Source: Opitutales bacterium UBA5694 (GTDB lineage: Bacteria > Verrucomicrobiota > Verrucomicrobiia > Opitutales > Opitutaceae). From it: a stretch of DNA of 64,000 nucleotides. The translations under genes were made by a program, and so were the position numbers. Shown here piece after piece: positions 34,424 through 43,588 of the stretch. The stretch covers positions 145,423-209,422 of the forward strand of contig DIHO01000007.1 in the NCBI GenBank assembly GCA_002420185.1, given 5' to 3'. Positions within the stretch are counted from its first letter, which is position 1; each line of letters starts with the position of its first letter. The notes beneath the pieces are model-generated. The model did no database searches, had not been told where the DNA came from, and saw only the letters and a program-made list of their open reading frames with translations.

Positions 34424-36904
34424 CTATAATCTTCCACCAAATGTAAAGTTGAATTGAGCACCATTGTCATTTCCTCCGATATCCGGAGACCCTGAAGTCG
34501 TGATAGGAATCGCATAATCTAGGCGTAGAGGTGTTCCCATAACGGAAATTCGGATGCCAACCCCGAAATTGTCATTCCAGCCGCTGTTGTTATATCCAAG
34601 AGTCACTCCCTGGCCTCCATACAACGCGGTCGCCTGCTCTCGATCGAGGCTGAAGTCGCCCGCAGCCTTATTCACGAAACCTCCATCATAGAAAATCGCT
34701 CCATGGAAACCATCAGTGAACCCGATCGTGTACTCCGCACTGAAAAGGCCATAGGTTTTTCCTCCCACTTCGTACGGCCTTCGCTCCAATGGACTAGTAC
34801 CCCTCAAATTGGGATCCAGCGGGATGAAGCCACTTTCCTTAGGAGAAACGTCGCGAAACTCAAAACCGCGCAAGGTATTCGGCCCTCCAAGATAGAAACG
34901 CTCTTCGAAAGGCACGAACGTACTGTCTCCCGACTCTTTGACCACGCCTGCCCGTACTAAGAACGCGATCGTTTGAGAGTGCCAGGTGGATAGCGGCAAA
35001 TGGAACAGATTGCGACTTTCAATCTTGTTGTACTGGAACACGCCCCCTAATGGTCCGCCCGCAGTCGTTAAATCCAATTCGTATCGGGATCCGCTAAACG
35101 TGTTGATAATTCGATCTCGGCGGTCGCGAAGCAGCAGTAAATTCACCTTGGATATTTCACCATTGCTCTGTTCAAACAATTCTCGCTGCGATTGATCGAG
35201 CTCTGAGCTGAAGCCCGAGTATCCGTAAGAAACCAGCGAATAAGACAGTCGAGCCTCGATCAGCTCGATAAGACGCTTACGAATGTAAACATCAAATCCC
35301 GTCTGGCCCACTTCGTAAAGACTCGAGTAACTATTGCTGGTATCGAAAAGGTTGAAACCGAAAGCCAGTCGCCTTTCGAACAACCATGGCTCCTCAAATG
35401 CGAGCACGATCTGGGAGGAGAGAGAGCCAATTTGAGCTCTCAAACGAAACTTCTGACCATCTCCCTGGAAAGCCCCCCGCCAGTTGAATATATCAAAATT
35501 CGACTGAGTCAGCTCAACAAAAAATGTCCCTTTTTCGAGAGAGCTAAAACCGGCTCCGAAAGAAAAGTTGCCGGTACGACCTTCGCGAAACGTGATCTTC
35601 AAGTCGCGGCGTCCTGGGATCTGATTCACCTGCGGAGTCACGTTGACGTCCTCAAAGTACCGCGTATTCTCAAGACGCATTCGCGAAGCATCCATGCGCA
35701 CACTATCAAAGGTGCTTCCAGGTCCGAGAGCCAACTCGCGTATCACAACGGTGCTCTTGGTTTTGGTGTTTCCTTCGATTTCGATCGACTCTACCTGATA
35801 CTTTTCGCTTTCGTATATTTCGTACTCGATATCAATGTTGCCAGTAGTGACGTTGGGAACACGAGTAAGACGAACGCGCGTCTCCATGTATCCAAATTGC
35901 CCATAAAAATCTTCTATACGCTCGAGGTCTTCATCCAGGCGCTCGGGCCGGTATCGGTCACCAGGTTTAACTCTCAGCATCAAACGAAGTATGTCGTCCT
36001 TGTAGAGCTCGTTGCCTTCGAAATTGACGCTGCCAACCTTGTATTCTTTACCTTCGTCGACCCCGATATCGATGACCATCCGCCGCTTCGAAGGATAAGA
36101 AAACTGTACCTGAGAGGGGTCGATATCGATATCCAAATGACCTTCCTCCATGTAGATGTCTTTCAGTTTTTCCAGATCGTCCTCAAACTGGTCCGCGTCA
36201 AACTTTCCTGATCCTGTGAAAAGAGAGAAAAATCCCTTCTTTTTAGTTTTTATATTCCGACGCAGCTTCCGAGATTTCACATTCTCGTTTCCAGTAAACT
36301 TAACCTTGCTGATCTTGTACTTTCCGCCTTCCCGAATCCTGTAGATAACATTCCCGAATCCAGTCGCCGGATTTCGGTCGATCTCGTATTCGACACGAGC
36401 TTGCGAATACCCGCGCTTAACGTAATACTCCTTGAGAGTGTGCCCGCCCTCTTTCACCCGGCGCTCATTCAAAATGTTGTTCGCTTGAATCTCTAGCTCA
36501 TTTTCCAAACGGCGGTCCCGGATCTTCTCGTTTCCATCGAAACTGATTGAGGCGATACGGAACTTGGGACGTATATCAAAATACAAGTCGACCTCGTCTT
36601 TTCCAATCGGCTGCAAACGCACCTCGATATGCTCGAAGAGCTGAGTACGGTAAAGTGTTCGAATATCGCGATCGATCGCTATCTGGTCATAGAGCTCACC
36701 CTCTCTTAAAGACATATTGGCCCGCGCTACTTCTTCGTTCACATTGGACAAGCCAGTGAAATTGATGATGAGCTTCCGAATCGTTGGTGGTTCAACGTTC
36801 TCAGGAGCGTCAACGATCTGCGCCTTGCCTGCCGAAAAGAGGCTGGCGAATGCCAGAAGCGGGAGAAGAAGATATCTTGCGGAGCTATTCCGTGTGGTTT
36901 TCAA
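34424..36904 (-). CDS. bamA: Outer membrane protein assembly factor BamA
   Basis: An 826-residue Omp85 protein: signal peptide (YLLLPLLAFASLFSAGKA), five POTRA domains (about 40-390), and a 16-strand barrel (about 430-826) ending in an aromatic-flanked NFTFGGRL. The barrel contains GGPNTLRGFEFRDV, the conserved lid-loop (V/I)RG(F/Y) motif. It inserts beta-barrel proteins into the outer membrane. The start appears to be TTG at 36904, inside the 3' end of dnaB (20-base overlap); no ATG lies ahead of the signal peptide. The overlap suggests translational coupling with dnaB, an uncommon neighbour for bamA. Confidence 0.95.
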   Translation of the reverse strand: MKTTRNSSARYLLLPLLAFASLFSAGKAQIVDAPENVEPPTIRKLIINFTGLSNVNEEVARANMSLREGELYDQIAIDRDIRTLYRTQLFEHIEVRLQPIGKDEVDLYFDIRPKFRIASISFDGNEKIRDRRLENELEIQANNILNERRVKEGGHTLKEYYVKRGYSQARVEYEIDRNPATGFGNVIYRIREGGKYKISKVKFTGNENVKSRKLRRNIKTKKKGFFSLFTGSGKFDADQFEDDLEKLKDIYMEEGHLDIDIDPSQVQFSYPSKRRMVIDIGVDEGKEYKVGSVNFEGNELYKDDILRLMLRVKPGDRYRPERLDEDLERIEDFYGQFGYMETRVRLTRVPNVTTGNIDIEYEIYESEKYQVESIEIEGNTKTKSTVVIRELALGPGSTFDSVRMDASRMRLENTRYFEDVNVTPQVNQIPGRRDLKITFREGRTGNFSFGAGFSSLEKGTFFVELTQSNFDIFNWRGAFQGDGQKFRLRAQIGSLSSQIVLAFEEPWLFERRLAFGFNLFDTSNSYSSLYEVGQTGFDVYIRKRLIELIEARLSYSLVSYGYSGFSSELDQSQRELFEQSNGEISKVNLLLLRDRRDRIINTFSGSRYELDLTTAGGPLGGVFQYNKIESRNLFHLPLSTWHSQTIAFLVRAGVVKESGDSTFVPFEERFYLGGPNTLRGFEFRDVSPKESGFIPLDPNLRGTSPLERRPYEVGGKTYGLFSAEYTIGFTDGFHGAIFYDGGFVNKAAGDFSLDREQATALYGGQGVTLGYNNSGWNDNFGVGIRISVMGTPLRLDYAIPITTSGSPDIGGNDNGAQFNFTFGGRL

Positions 36905-38285
36905 AGCGAGTGTATTCTTTTCGAAAGGTTAATTTAATTTCCCCGACCGGACCATTTCGTTGTTTGGCGATGATTAGGTCGGCTGTGTCGACTGCTACCG
37001 AATGCTCGTCACCGGCGTCTTTAGGTCGAGCCAAAAGCAAAACCACATCAGCATCTTGCTCAATAGATCCCGATTCGCGGAGGTCTGAGAGTTTCGGTTG
37101 TCGTTTTTCTTTCTCGGAATCACGGTTTAGCTGACTTAGTACAATCACAGGAACGTTGAGTTCCTTGGCAAGGGTTTTTAATCCTCGAGAAATTTCAGAA
37201 ATTTGCTGTTCGCGCTGAATTTTAGGGTCCGTACCAGTGAGGAGCTGAAGATAGTCGATCACAATTAAACCCATATTATCGTTGCGAGCCCAGATCCGGC
37301 GGGCCTTCGCTCGCAGCTGATTAATCGTCACTTGCCCCGAATCGTCTATCCACAAACGAGCGTTCTTAAGCTCTTTTGCCGCTTGAGCTAAATCTTGTTG
37401 TTCCTCCTTATTCACGAAGCCTTCCCTCAATCGTTGCGAACTCACTTTCGCTCGACTGGTTAGCAATCGCATGGCAAGCTGCTCCGCGCTCATTTCCAAA
37501 CTAAAGATGAGAACGCCCGCACTTTGCCTCCCGGGCTTCATCGGTAACGCAACCGCTTCAGCAATGTTCATCGCCAGGCTTGTCTTACCCATCGAAGGCC
37601 GAGCGGCCAGAACCATCATTTCCTGGGGATGGAGCCCGAAGGTCATCTTATCCAGGTCGTCGAACCCGGACGACAGCCCCGCCAATTCACCGCGTCCTGC
37701 GATAAGCTTCTGAACCAGCTTCACGGCATCATCGACCGATTCCTTAATCGGCTGGGAGGTATCGGCAACTCGGTCATCGCTGATCGCGAATATCTCCTTT
37801 TCGATATCGTCGATGAAGTTTTCCAAGCCCCCATCGAGTTGCGGTTCAAAGCAGCTCTTTACGGTTTTGGTAGCCGTGTAAATCAGCCGCCGCAAAAGGT
37901 ATTTCTCTCGAACAATGTCGAGAAAGTAGGAAGCGTGGGCAGTCGTCTCAATTTGGGTAGCGAGTTCGGCCACATAAACGGGGCCACCGACCTCGTTCAA
38001 CTGTCCGCGGGTGTTGAGCTCCTCCGCCAGCACTTTGGCATCGAGTATCGACTTTTTTTCGAATACTTCGACGCAGGTGTTGTAAATGGTCTGATGGGCC
38101 TGACTGTGGAATGCCTCTTGAGGCAACTTCATCGCGAGACACCGAGAGATGACTTCCGCTGGATCTATAAGACAAGCTGCAAGCAAACCTTTTTCAGCGT
38201 CGATACTGTGAGGCAAAGTCCGCCCAGCCGTTACTAAATCGACGGGGGCGTTTGGCGTTTCGGTGCTCGAAGGCTTAAACGGCAT
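36885..38285 (-). CDS. dnaB: Replicative DNA helicase
   Basis: A 466-residue RecA-fold hexameric helicase. The N-terminal domain (about 25-130) binds primase; the motor domain has Walker A ARPSMGKTS, Walker B LIVIDYLQLL, the SLEMS motif and an arginine finger region (QNRDSEKEKRQPKLSDLRE in part). No intein or insertion is present, and the length is typical. It unwinds the fork on the lagging strand template. It follows rplI by 23 bases and overlaps bamA by 20. The order rplI-dnaB is common in many bacteria. Confidence 0.96.
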   Translation of the reverse strand: MPFKPSSTETPNAPVDLVTAGRTLPHSIDAEKGLLAACLIDPAEVISRCLAMKLPQEAFHSQAHQTIYNTCVEVFEKKSILDAKVLAEELNTRGQLNEVGGPVYVAELATQIETTAHASYFLDIVREKYLLRRLIYTATKTVKSCFEPQLDGGLENFIDDIEKEIFAISDDRVADTSQPIKESVDDAVKLVQKLIAGRGELAGLSSGFDDLDKMTFGLHPQEMMVLAARPSMGKTSLAMNIAEAVALPMKPGRQSAGVLIFSLEMSAEQLAMRLLTSRAKVSSQRLREGFVNKEEQQDLAQAAKELKNARLWIDDSGQVTINQLRAKARRIWARNDNMGLIVIDYLQLLTGTDPKIQREQQISEISRGLKTLAKELNVPVIVLSQLNRDSEKEKRQPKLSDLRESGSIEQDADVVLLLARPKDAGDEHSVAVDTADLIIAKQRNGPVGEIKLTFRKEYTRFENHTE

Positions 38286-38308
38286 GACCTGTTCAGCCTA
38301 CGAAACCT

Positions 38309-38815
38309 TCAGTCTTCCGAAGAAGCTGATTCCTCTTCCGCTACGTCTTCAACAATCGGATTTTCTGATACAACGTCGAACTTCAGTTCCGCTTCAATAT
38401 CCTGGAAAATCTTGATCGTCACCGAGTGCTGCCCAATTTCCTTGATTGGCTCGCTCAGCAGTACCTGTTTGCGAACGATCTTCTCGAATCCTGCCTCAAC
38501 CAGCTTTTCGTGAATGTGGATCGCGGTAACCGCTCCGAACATCTTTCCTGAATCGCCAGTTTTTACTGCGATCGCAAAATGCGTCTCCGAGATCTTTGCG
38601 GCTTGGACCTTCGCATCTTCAAGGTTTTTCGCTTCACGCTCAGCACGGCGAACCTTTAGAGCCTCGATCTGCTTGCGGTTTGCCCGAGTGAGAGGAACCG
38701 CGTATTTGTGAGGAAGCAGGAAATTACGGGCAAAACCTGCCTTTACTTTAACCTGATCGCCTTCCGCGCCCAAATTTTCAACGGGCTGAATGAGTAGTAC
38801 TTCGCTTGTAGCCAT
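38309..38815 (-). CDS. rplI: 50S ribosomal protein L9
   Basis: A 168-residue protein with the N-terminal rRNA-binding domain (VLLIQPVENLGAEGDQVKVK and the signature GFARNFLLPHKYA), the long connecting helix (about 45-75) and the C-terminal domain. It ends with an extra acidic tail (EDVAEEESASSED) beyond the usual 150 residues. It lies between ssb and dnaB. The small gene rpsR, normally between ssb and rplI, is absent: only 41 bases separate the two genes. Confidence 0.96.
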   Translation of the reverse strand: MATSEVLLIQPVENLGAEGDQVKVKAGFARNFLLPHKYAVPLTRANRKQIEALKVRRAEREAKNLEDAKVQAAKISETHFAIAVKTGDSGKMFGAVTAIHIHEKLVEAGFEKIVRKQVLLSEPIKEIGQHSVTIKIFQDIEAELKFDVVSENPIVEDVAEEESASSED

Positions 38816-38856
38816 GGCCTTGTATGATTAAATATATTTTTTCAGTAACGGTTTGT

Positions 38857-39300
38857 TTAAAAGGGAACATCTTCCTCAATGTCTTCGCTATTGTTCGCAG
38901 AACCACTTGCAGGAGAGCTTTCTCTCGTAGGAGGGGCGGAGTCGGACTGGCTGTATCCACCCCCTTCGCCCCGCTGGCTAATCAGTTGCATGTTCTCTAG
39001 AACTACCTTCATCTTACTACGCTTCTCCCCTTCCTTGTTCTCCCAAGTATCGAGTTTGAGGCGCCCCTCAATGAAAAGAGGGTTTCCTTTTGTTACGTAT
39101 TTAGAAATCGTTTCTGCTTGACGGCCCCAAGCCTCTACGTCGACAAACGTCGTCTCTTCTTGCCGCTCCCCGTTCGGATTATTATAGATCCGATTAACGG
39201 CGAGACCAAATTGGCACACGGCGGTGCCTGAGGGAGTTGCCCGCAATTCTGGCTCGCGGGTAAGATTTCCCATCAATAGGACTTTATTGAAATTTGGCAT
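38857..39300 (-). CDS. ssb: Single-stranded DNA-binding protein
   Basis: A 147-residue protein: OB-fold of about 105 residues (NKVLLMGNLTREPELRATPS, FVDVEAWGRQAETISKYV, KGNPLFIEGRLKLDTWENKE), a serine- and glycine-rich linker, and the acidic C-terminal tip EEDVPF that recruits replication and repair proteins. It sits in the rpsF-ssb-rplI-dnaB series. Function is secure. Confidence 0.96.
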   Translation of the reverse strand: MPNFNKVLLMGNLTREPELRATPSGTAVCQFGLAVNRIYNNPNGERQEETTFVDVEAWGRQAETISKYVTKGNPLFIEGRLKLDTWENKEGEKRSKMKVVLENMQLISQRGEGGGYSQSDSAPPTRESSPASGSANNSEDIEEDVPF

Positions 39301-39333
39301 CGGATGAAAAGGGGGTCAGGGTGAGAGGATCAA

Positions 39334-39618
39334 TTATATTTTCTGGATTATCTTGTGTGACACCAGTTTGTTCAAGCGAAGTTTTTCCAGCACGTTTTTG
39401 TGCATACTCGCATCACCTGTCAGCTTAAATTGCGCATACAAGCCCGTCTCGTAGCGCCGATCAGCGGCGCGAGCAAAGTCGTGCTTTCCAAGATTTTGGG
39501 CCGAGGTGACCTCGGCTCCCGCTCCCTCAAGTTCGCCTTTGAGCCCTTCAACGAGTTCGTCGGCGTTTTCTTCGCGACCGCGAGTATCGAGTATAAAAGT
39601 TGCCTTATAGTTGGCCAT
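39334..39618 (-). CDS. rpsF: 30S ribosomal protein S6
   Basis: A 94-residue protein with the S6 fold: opening YKATFILDTRGREENADELV, and the central RRYETGLYAQFKLTGDA strand that contacts S18 in other bacteria. It is at the short end of the S6 length range (95-135). Its start overlaps the end of pth by 14 bases, and ssb follows after 33 bases. Its partner gene rpsR is not in this operon. Confidence 0.93.
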   Translation of the reverse strand: MANYKATFILDTRGREENADELVEGLKGELEGAGAEVTSAQNLGKHDFARAADRRYETGLYAQFKLTGDASMHKNVLEKLRLNKLVSHKIIQKI

Positions 39619-40216
39619 CTTCTCTGTCTTTGGTTTTCGGTTTTCGGTTTATGTGAATCATCGCCTTGTCGGCTCCCTCTCGTATCAACCTGTCGAGGCA
39701 ATCGAGATAACGCTCCATTGAAGCGCCAATAAGGGTTTCGTCTTCCTTACTAAATTTTCCCAATACGTAATCCGCAAGACTCATTTCCTTTGGCGTCTTT
39801 TGGCCAATGCCTATTCTAAAGCGTGTAAAGGTCGGCTTAATACGAGATACGATATCACTGAGGCCGTTGTGGCCTCCGGTACCCCCTGAGGTGCTAACCT
39901 TTACCTCGCCTAAACCTAGGTTGACTTCGTCGTACATGACGATGACTTCTTCAGGCGGTATCCTATAGTAGCTGCACACTTTCTGGATGCTGACACCACT
40001 CTCATTCATAAACGTGTGTGGTTTTAGCAAGTAGATCTTCGCATCCAATTCGGGGACGAAAATAGAAAGGTCCCCTCTTAAATTCCGGTTTTTCGACCAC
40101 GCACTGGCTCCTTGCTCCGAGGCGAAGGTCTCGAGAATTTGAAATCCAATGTTGTGGCGAGTCTGTTCGTACTCGCTACCAGGATTACCAAGGCCGACAA
40201 TAAGCCGATAGCTCAT
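39605..40216 (-). CDS. pth: Peptidyl-tRNA hydrolase
   Basis: A 203-residue enzyme. The active-site region is complete: GLGNPGSEYEQTRHNIGF (Asn and catalytic His), FMNESG, and GGTGGHNGLSDI. The motif DDLDLPLG of E. coli appears as YDEVNLGLG, with the catalytic-type Asp retained. It releases peptides from dropped peptidyl-tRNA. It lies between rplY and rpsF, an order (rplY-pth) conserved widely, and overlaps rpsF. Confidence 0.95.
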   Translation of the reverse strand: MSYRLIVGLGNPGSEYEQTRHNIGFQILETFASEQGASAWSKNRNLRGDLSIFVPELDAKIYLLKPHTFMNESGVSIQKVCSYYRIPPEEVIVMYDEVNLGLGEVKVSTSGGTGGHNGLSDIVSRIKPTFTRFRIGIGQKTPKEMSLADYVLGKFSKEDETLIGASMERYLDCLDRLIREGADKAMIHINRKPKTKDREDGQL

Positions 40217-40245
40217 GGAGAAAAAATTGGGATTGTTTGAAAGAA

Positions 40246-40281
40246 CAAAAAGCGAGTTGCCGACAGCTGCCGGAACTCGCT
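40246..40281 (-). terminator. Rho-independent terminator after rplY
   Basis: Stem AGCGAGTT / AACTCGCT extended by a CCG/CGG pair with a bulge (40251-40281), T-run on the minus strand from 40250. It lies 16 bases past the rplY stop and 29 bases before pth, so pth may have its own promoter or depend on read-through. Confidence 0.8.
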
Positions 40282-40296
40282 GGGAAAAATAGTAAA

Positions 40297-40851
40297 TTAC
40301 TTAATGACTGTGAATACGGGTTGCTCAGCATGATCCATGTATTCTACGCCTTCGATCACAGGCAACTCCTTAATGTGGATCAGGTCACCGACTTTCAATT
40401 CGCTGACATCACTATCGACGTAGTCTGGGATGTTCTTGGGCAGAGAGCGAATGGCTACTGAATGAGCCACGCACTCTAAAGTACCCCCTTCGTTTTTGAC
40501 ACCCCACGGTTCACCGACGGCGTGTACCGGGACTTCAAGCTGAACCACTTCGTCATCAGCGATTTCTCGAAAGTCCACATGCAAGTACTTGTCAGTTATG
40601 GCATGACGCTGAACTTCTTGTATGATCGAAGTACGTGCCGCACCCTTACCCTCTTTCACTTTTACGATTGGAGTCGAGTTTCCAATCTCTCGAAGGGCAA
40701 CCCGTAGTTCGCTGGAGTCTACGAAAAGCTTCGTCGGGTCTTTGGATCTACCGTATGCTATCGCAGGGATCTTGCCTTCTTTGCGAAGGCGTCCTGAGGC
40801 AGCGGAGCCCCCTTCTTTACGAGTTGTTGCGTTGATTGTAAGCTGTTTCAT
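40297..40851 (-). CDS. rplY: 50S ribosomal protein L25/Ctc (general stress type)
   Basis: A 184-residue two-domain L25: an N-terminal 5S rRNA-binding domain (RKEGGSAASGRLRKEGKIPAI, HVDFREI) and a C-terminal TL5/Ctc domain (about 95-184). The long form is usual outside Gammaproteobacteria. The ATG at 40851 begins KQLTINATTRKEG, the normal start; the frame is open 28 codons further but that lead has no resemblance. It is the first gene of the rplY-pth-rpsF-ssb-rplI-dnaB-bamA series. Confidence 0.94.
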   Translation of the reverse strand: MKQLTINATTRKEGGSAASGRLRKEGKIPAIAYGRSKDPTKLFVDSSELRVALREIGNSTPIVKVKEGKGAARTSIIQEVQRHAITDKYLHVDFREIADDEVVQLEVPVHAVGEPWGVKNEGGTLECVAHSVAIRSLPKNIPDYVDSDVSELKVGDLIHIKELPVIEGVEYMDHAEQPVFTVIK

Positions 40852-40981
40852 TTTGCCGAAATCTGTCCCCTCTCGGGCGTTACGCCAGTTAGAAGACCGG
40901 AGAAACGTAAGACCCGTTCTTTGGAAATCAATCAAAAGTTTCGATCAGGTCCACTTTTCTACGAAAAGCTCAATCTAAGAG

Positions 40982-41010
40982 TTGACAAGGGCGAAACAAA
41001 ACGGCTTTTT
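40982..41010 (+). promoter_or_regulatory. Possible sigma-70-type promoter of tRNA-Asn
   Basis: A perfect -35 box TTGACA at 40982-40987; 17 bases later the -10 position holds only CTTTTT, a poor match. The distance to the tRNA 5' end at 41024 fits a start near 41017. The -35 is clear, the promoter as a whole is tentative. Confidence 0.33.
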
Positions 41011-41023
41011 CCTCCCCGATCGT

Positions 41024-41098
<75 letters not shown>

Positions 41099-41233
41099 TT
41101 TCACCGACCCACCGTCCCCGACCGTACGGTTTTTTCAGACACCGAGAACCAATGGATGGGGACCTTCGACACCACCAACCAAGACCCAATCTAACGAGAA
41201 TCGCCTCAACTCAATCTTTGGCTGGCTACTTTC

Positions 41234-41866
41234 CTAATCTGCCAGATCAAGTGACAGTGCCTCCAGCACTTCCGACGATTCGTGCACCTCATCCTCCACG
41301 ACGAAGTCGACTATCAATAGACCCATCATCATAAAGCAGACGATCATTCGCCCGACAGCAGATAAACTGAATCCGACTCCGGCACCGACTCCAGACAGTG
41401 CCGCCTCTTTCGGATGACGCTTTGCCCAAATCATCTCAAAGGCCACGGCCCCGATAACCGGACCTATCAGGATTCCAAAAATCCCAAAAAACAAGCCAAG
41501 GAACCCTCCTACCAGTGCCCCGATAACACCCCATTTGGTCCCACCAAACAACTTGGTTCCCACGCCGGTCGCAAAAAAGTCTACCAGACGGTCCAAAACC
41601 ATTAAGGCCCCTAAAATTCCAATCGCCCACCAAGTAAAAACATCCGGAAGAATCAGCTTGTGGATTAGTCCTCCCAAAAAAAACACAATTCCGCCTGGGA
41701 TCACCGGCACGAATACACCGATGAGCCCAAGAAAAATCGCCGCCAACAAAACTCCCCAGGCAACGCTTGCCAGGATGTAAGGCCAGACCCCAATCGCCCA
41801 CTCGATCACCACGCTCATCCAACCTGTCCAACCTCCACCCTCGATAAATGCTTCTATTGTTATCAT
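41234..41866 (-). CDS. DUF456 family membrane protein
   Basis: A 210-residue protein with about five to six hydrophobic segments. The glycine-rich core FLGLIGVFVPVIPGGIVFFLG (20 of its residues suffice to show GxxxP-P-G) and the repeated GALVGGFLGLFFGIFGILIGP are the DUF456 pattern, reminiscent of glycine-zipper helices. The C-terminus is acidic. Function is unknown. It is transcribed alone, convergent with the tRNA. Confidence 0.85.
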   Translation of the reverse strand: MITIEAFIEGGGWTGWMSVVIEWAIGVWPYILASVAWGVLLAAIFLGLIGVFVPVIPGGIVFFLGGLIHKLILPDVFTWWAIGILGALMVLDRLVDFFATGVGTKLFGGTKWGVIGALVGGFLGLFFGIFGILIGPVIGAVAFEMIWAKRHPKEAALSGVGAGVGFSLSAVGRMIVCFMMMGLLIVDFVVEDEVHESSEVLEALSLDLAD

Positions 41867-41933
41867 TTTCCGAAAATTTACGCACTACTAAAGCGAAAGT
41901 TGCATATTTGAACAGCCTTCTTAGTAGAAAAAC

Positions 41934-42179
41934 ATGCCCAGGCCCATTGGATGGAACAAACGCGACCCCGAACTAGGAAAATTGAAGATCGAAGCCCGAT
42001 TCTTCGGTCCGGCATTGACCTTCTATCGACAGTCCGGGCGATTCGAGCAGTGGGAGACCTTCGCCCCTAGTGAAGAGGATTGGGACAAGCTGAACGTGCT
42101 CGCCGAAAATAAATTCCAGAGAGGCAAGATGCAGAAGAAGCAAATGCGGATAATCCGTGCACGCGGAGACAAAGTCTAG
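41934..42179 (+). CDS. Conserved small basic protein of unknown function
   Basis: An 81-residue soluble protein, basic at the end (KFQRGKMQKKQMRIIRARGD), with FGPALTFYRQSGRFEQWETF in the middle. No domain is recognised and it has no signal or membrane segment. The start ATG is preceded by AGTAGAAAAAC. It converges with the membrane protein gene beginning one base after its stop. The composition agrees with neighbouring genes and the frame is clean, so I take it as real. A nucleic-acid-binding role would fit the charge but is a guess. Confidence 0.6.
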   Translation: MPRPIGWNKRDPELGKLKIEARFFGPALTFYRQSGRFEQWETFAPSEEDWDKLNVLAENKFQRGKMQKKQMRIIRARGDKV

Positions 42180-42180
42180 C

Positions 42181-42699
42181 CTACCTTCCCTGGATCCAAT
42201 AGTAGAGGGCCGTTCCGCCACAGAAGATCCACGTAACGGCCGCAACGATTATATAAAAGACCCCCAGCATCTTGGGAAGCCCGTCGAGCAATTTCAGCCT
42301 CAGATCCTCTGGATACATGAGCAGGGCATCGTATAGAGGCGTTTCGAGTAGACTCGCGATTAGAACGTTCGGTTCTAGCGCACTCATCTGGTAGGCGAAA
42401 TAAAGGCTCAGGCTCGTTGCCAAACCGATTTGGTTGAACGCCATCCACCTTGAGCAGGACTTCAAGCTATCTGCTGCCGACCGCTTGCTTAGGAGAATTT
42501 CGAGGGTTCCATGCAAAATTATGGCCATTGAAACAATCACTCCCGCCCAGCTGCTCGCATAGGCCGAAATTCCTAGCGAAAGCGTCCCCATCACAAAAAG
42601 GCTCCATCCATTTAAGAGAGAAAGTACATGAAAGGTACTCCGAGTACGGCCCGGGACAGGTCCTCGCTCTCCTGCCCTCGAATCGGTTGCGTCCAGCAT
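42181..42699 (-). CDS. Membrane protein of unknown function, four predicted helices
   Basis: A 172-residue protein with hydrophobic segments at about 32-50 (WSLFVMGTLSLGISAYA), 53-70, 88-107 and 142-165 (LGVFYIIVAAVTWIFCGGTAL). The ATG at 42699 is preferred; 12 further codons upstream add a hydrophobic lead that could also be an extra helix. Not recognised. The stop lies one base from the end of the convergent small gene. Confidence 0.6.
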   Translation of the reverse strand: MLDATDSRAGERGPVPGRTRSTFHVLSLLNGWSLFVMGTLSLGISAYASSWAGVIVSMAIILHGTLEILLSKRSAADSLKSCSRWMAFNQIGLATSLSLYFAYQMSALEPNVLIASLLETPLYDALLMYPEDLRLKLLDGLPKMLGVFYIIVAAVTWIFCGGTALYYWIQGR

Positions 42700-42843
42700 T
42701 CGTTCAGTTATCCACAGAATAAAAACGAAATACAAGATTTAGAGAAAGCACCCAGTATAACCCCGATTCTGACGCCCTAGAGTATATCCCTCTTCCGAAT
42801 CCTATGATAACAGGAGTAATGACCGATTCTCCTTTGGTCGATA

Positions 42844-43205
42844 TTATCTAGATGAAGCTGGATGATTCACAAGAACATCCTCGAATCCTTCCTCTAATGA
42901 CGGGATCTTGACGAAATAGATAACGCAATCGCCTTCTTCCGTCTTGAAAACCGCTTTCACATTGATGATCCACCAAACAGGGCCCTTATTTGCGATGGAT
43001 AAAGAAAAAGCTAAACTATTTTGCCACCTAAGTCAATAAAGCGAGTAAGCTGCATGGACCCTGGTTCGCCATTTTCTTCGAGAAATTTCACGATCTCATT
43101 CTCAATCGCCTCTGCGAATTCAATCGATACTACTTTCGTCTGGGCTTACCGCTAAAACACCTGTCTCGCTGAAGACTATTTTTGGCCCATGCAAAGAAAT
43201 AAGGA
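42844..43205 (-). pseudogene. Decayed gene of unknown family, two frameshifts
   Basis: Three minus-strand frame pieces follow each other without overlap: first LHGPKIVFSETGVLAVSPDE, then SIEFAEAIENEIVKFLEENG with GSMQLTRFIDLGGKIV, then SIANKGPVWWIINVKAVFKT with IYFVKIPSLEEGFEDVL, to a TAA at 42844. Together they give about 115 residues of protein-like sequence with plausible alternation of strands and helices. I do not recognise the family. The remaining part of the 42700-43213 gap shows nothing else. Confidence 0.45.
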
Positions 43206-43213
43206 AAGTCCGA

Positions 43214-43588
43214 TTATTCTCTCGACTGATTATCCCTCTCAATAAAGGCCTTCGTGATCTCTGCCGTTAGATCCACGTAGTTGAGAGCATTCAAGCTGCC
43301 GGCAGGTTTAGGCCTCCCGTGGATCCCATATGCCACGTTCAGAAAACCGATCATCACAAGCCCCAAGGAAACCGCCATATTGCCATTCTCAAACTGAAAC
43401 CATATACCAAATACAAAAAGTAGAGTTCCCAGTATTACGTAAACCGATTGGAGCACAGGCGAAAAGGTCTTCACCTTTAGGGATTTGATATCATCTACCG
43501 TAATTACCGTACCCTTCTGATCAATACGTTCTTCGCAAAACTTCACCCCTTCGTTTACTAAGCGCTTTTCTATAAACGTGCTTGCCAT
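43214..43588 (-). CDS. Small membrane protein of unknown function
   Basis: A 124-residue protein: a soluble N-terminal part (FIEKRLVNEGVKFCEERI), two adjacent helices at about 48-66 (VYVILGTLLFVFGIWFQF) and 71-88 (AVSLGLVMIGFLNVAYGI), and a charged C-terminal segment. Not recognised. It lies 120 bases downstream of the NupC-type gene in the same direction and directly upstream of a decayed gene. Confidence 0.6.
   Translation of the reverse strand: MASTFIEKRLVNEGVKFCEERIDQKGTVITVDDIKSLKVKTFSPVLQSVYVILGTLLFVFGIWFQFENGNMAVSLGLVMIGFLNVAYGIHGRPKPAGSLNALNYVDLTAEITKAFIERDNQSRE

Noticed and set aside
35432..36211. A 259-codon plus-strand frame inside bamA
   Set aside because: Antisense shadow of the POTRA and barrel region; no resemblance to any family.
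38816..38856. A small rpsR gene between ssb and rplI
   Set aside because: The gap is only 41 bases; S18 needs about 200.
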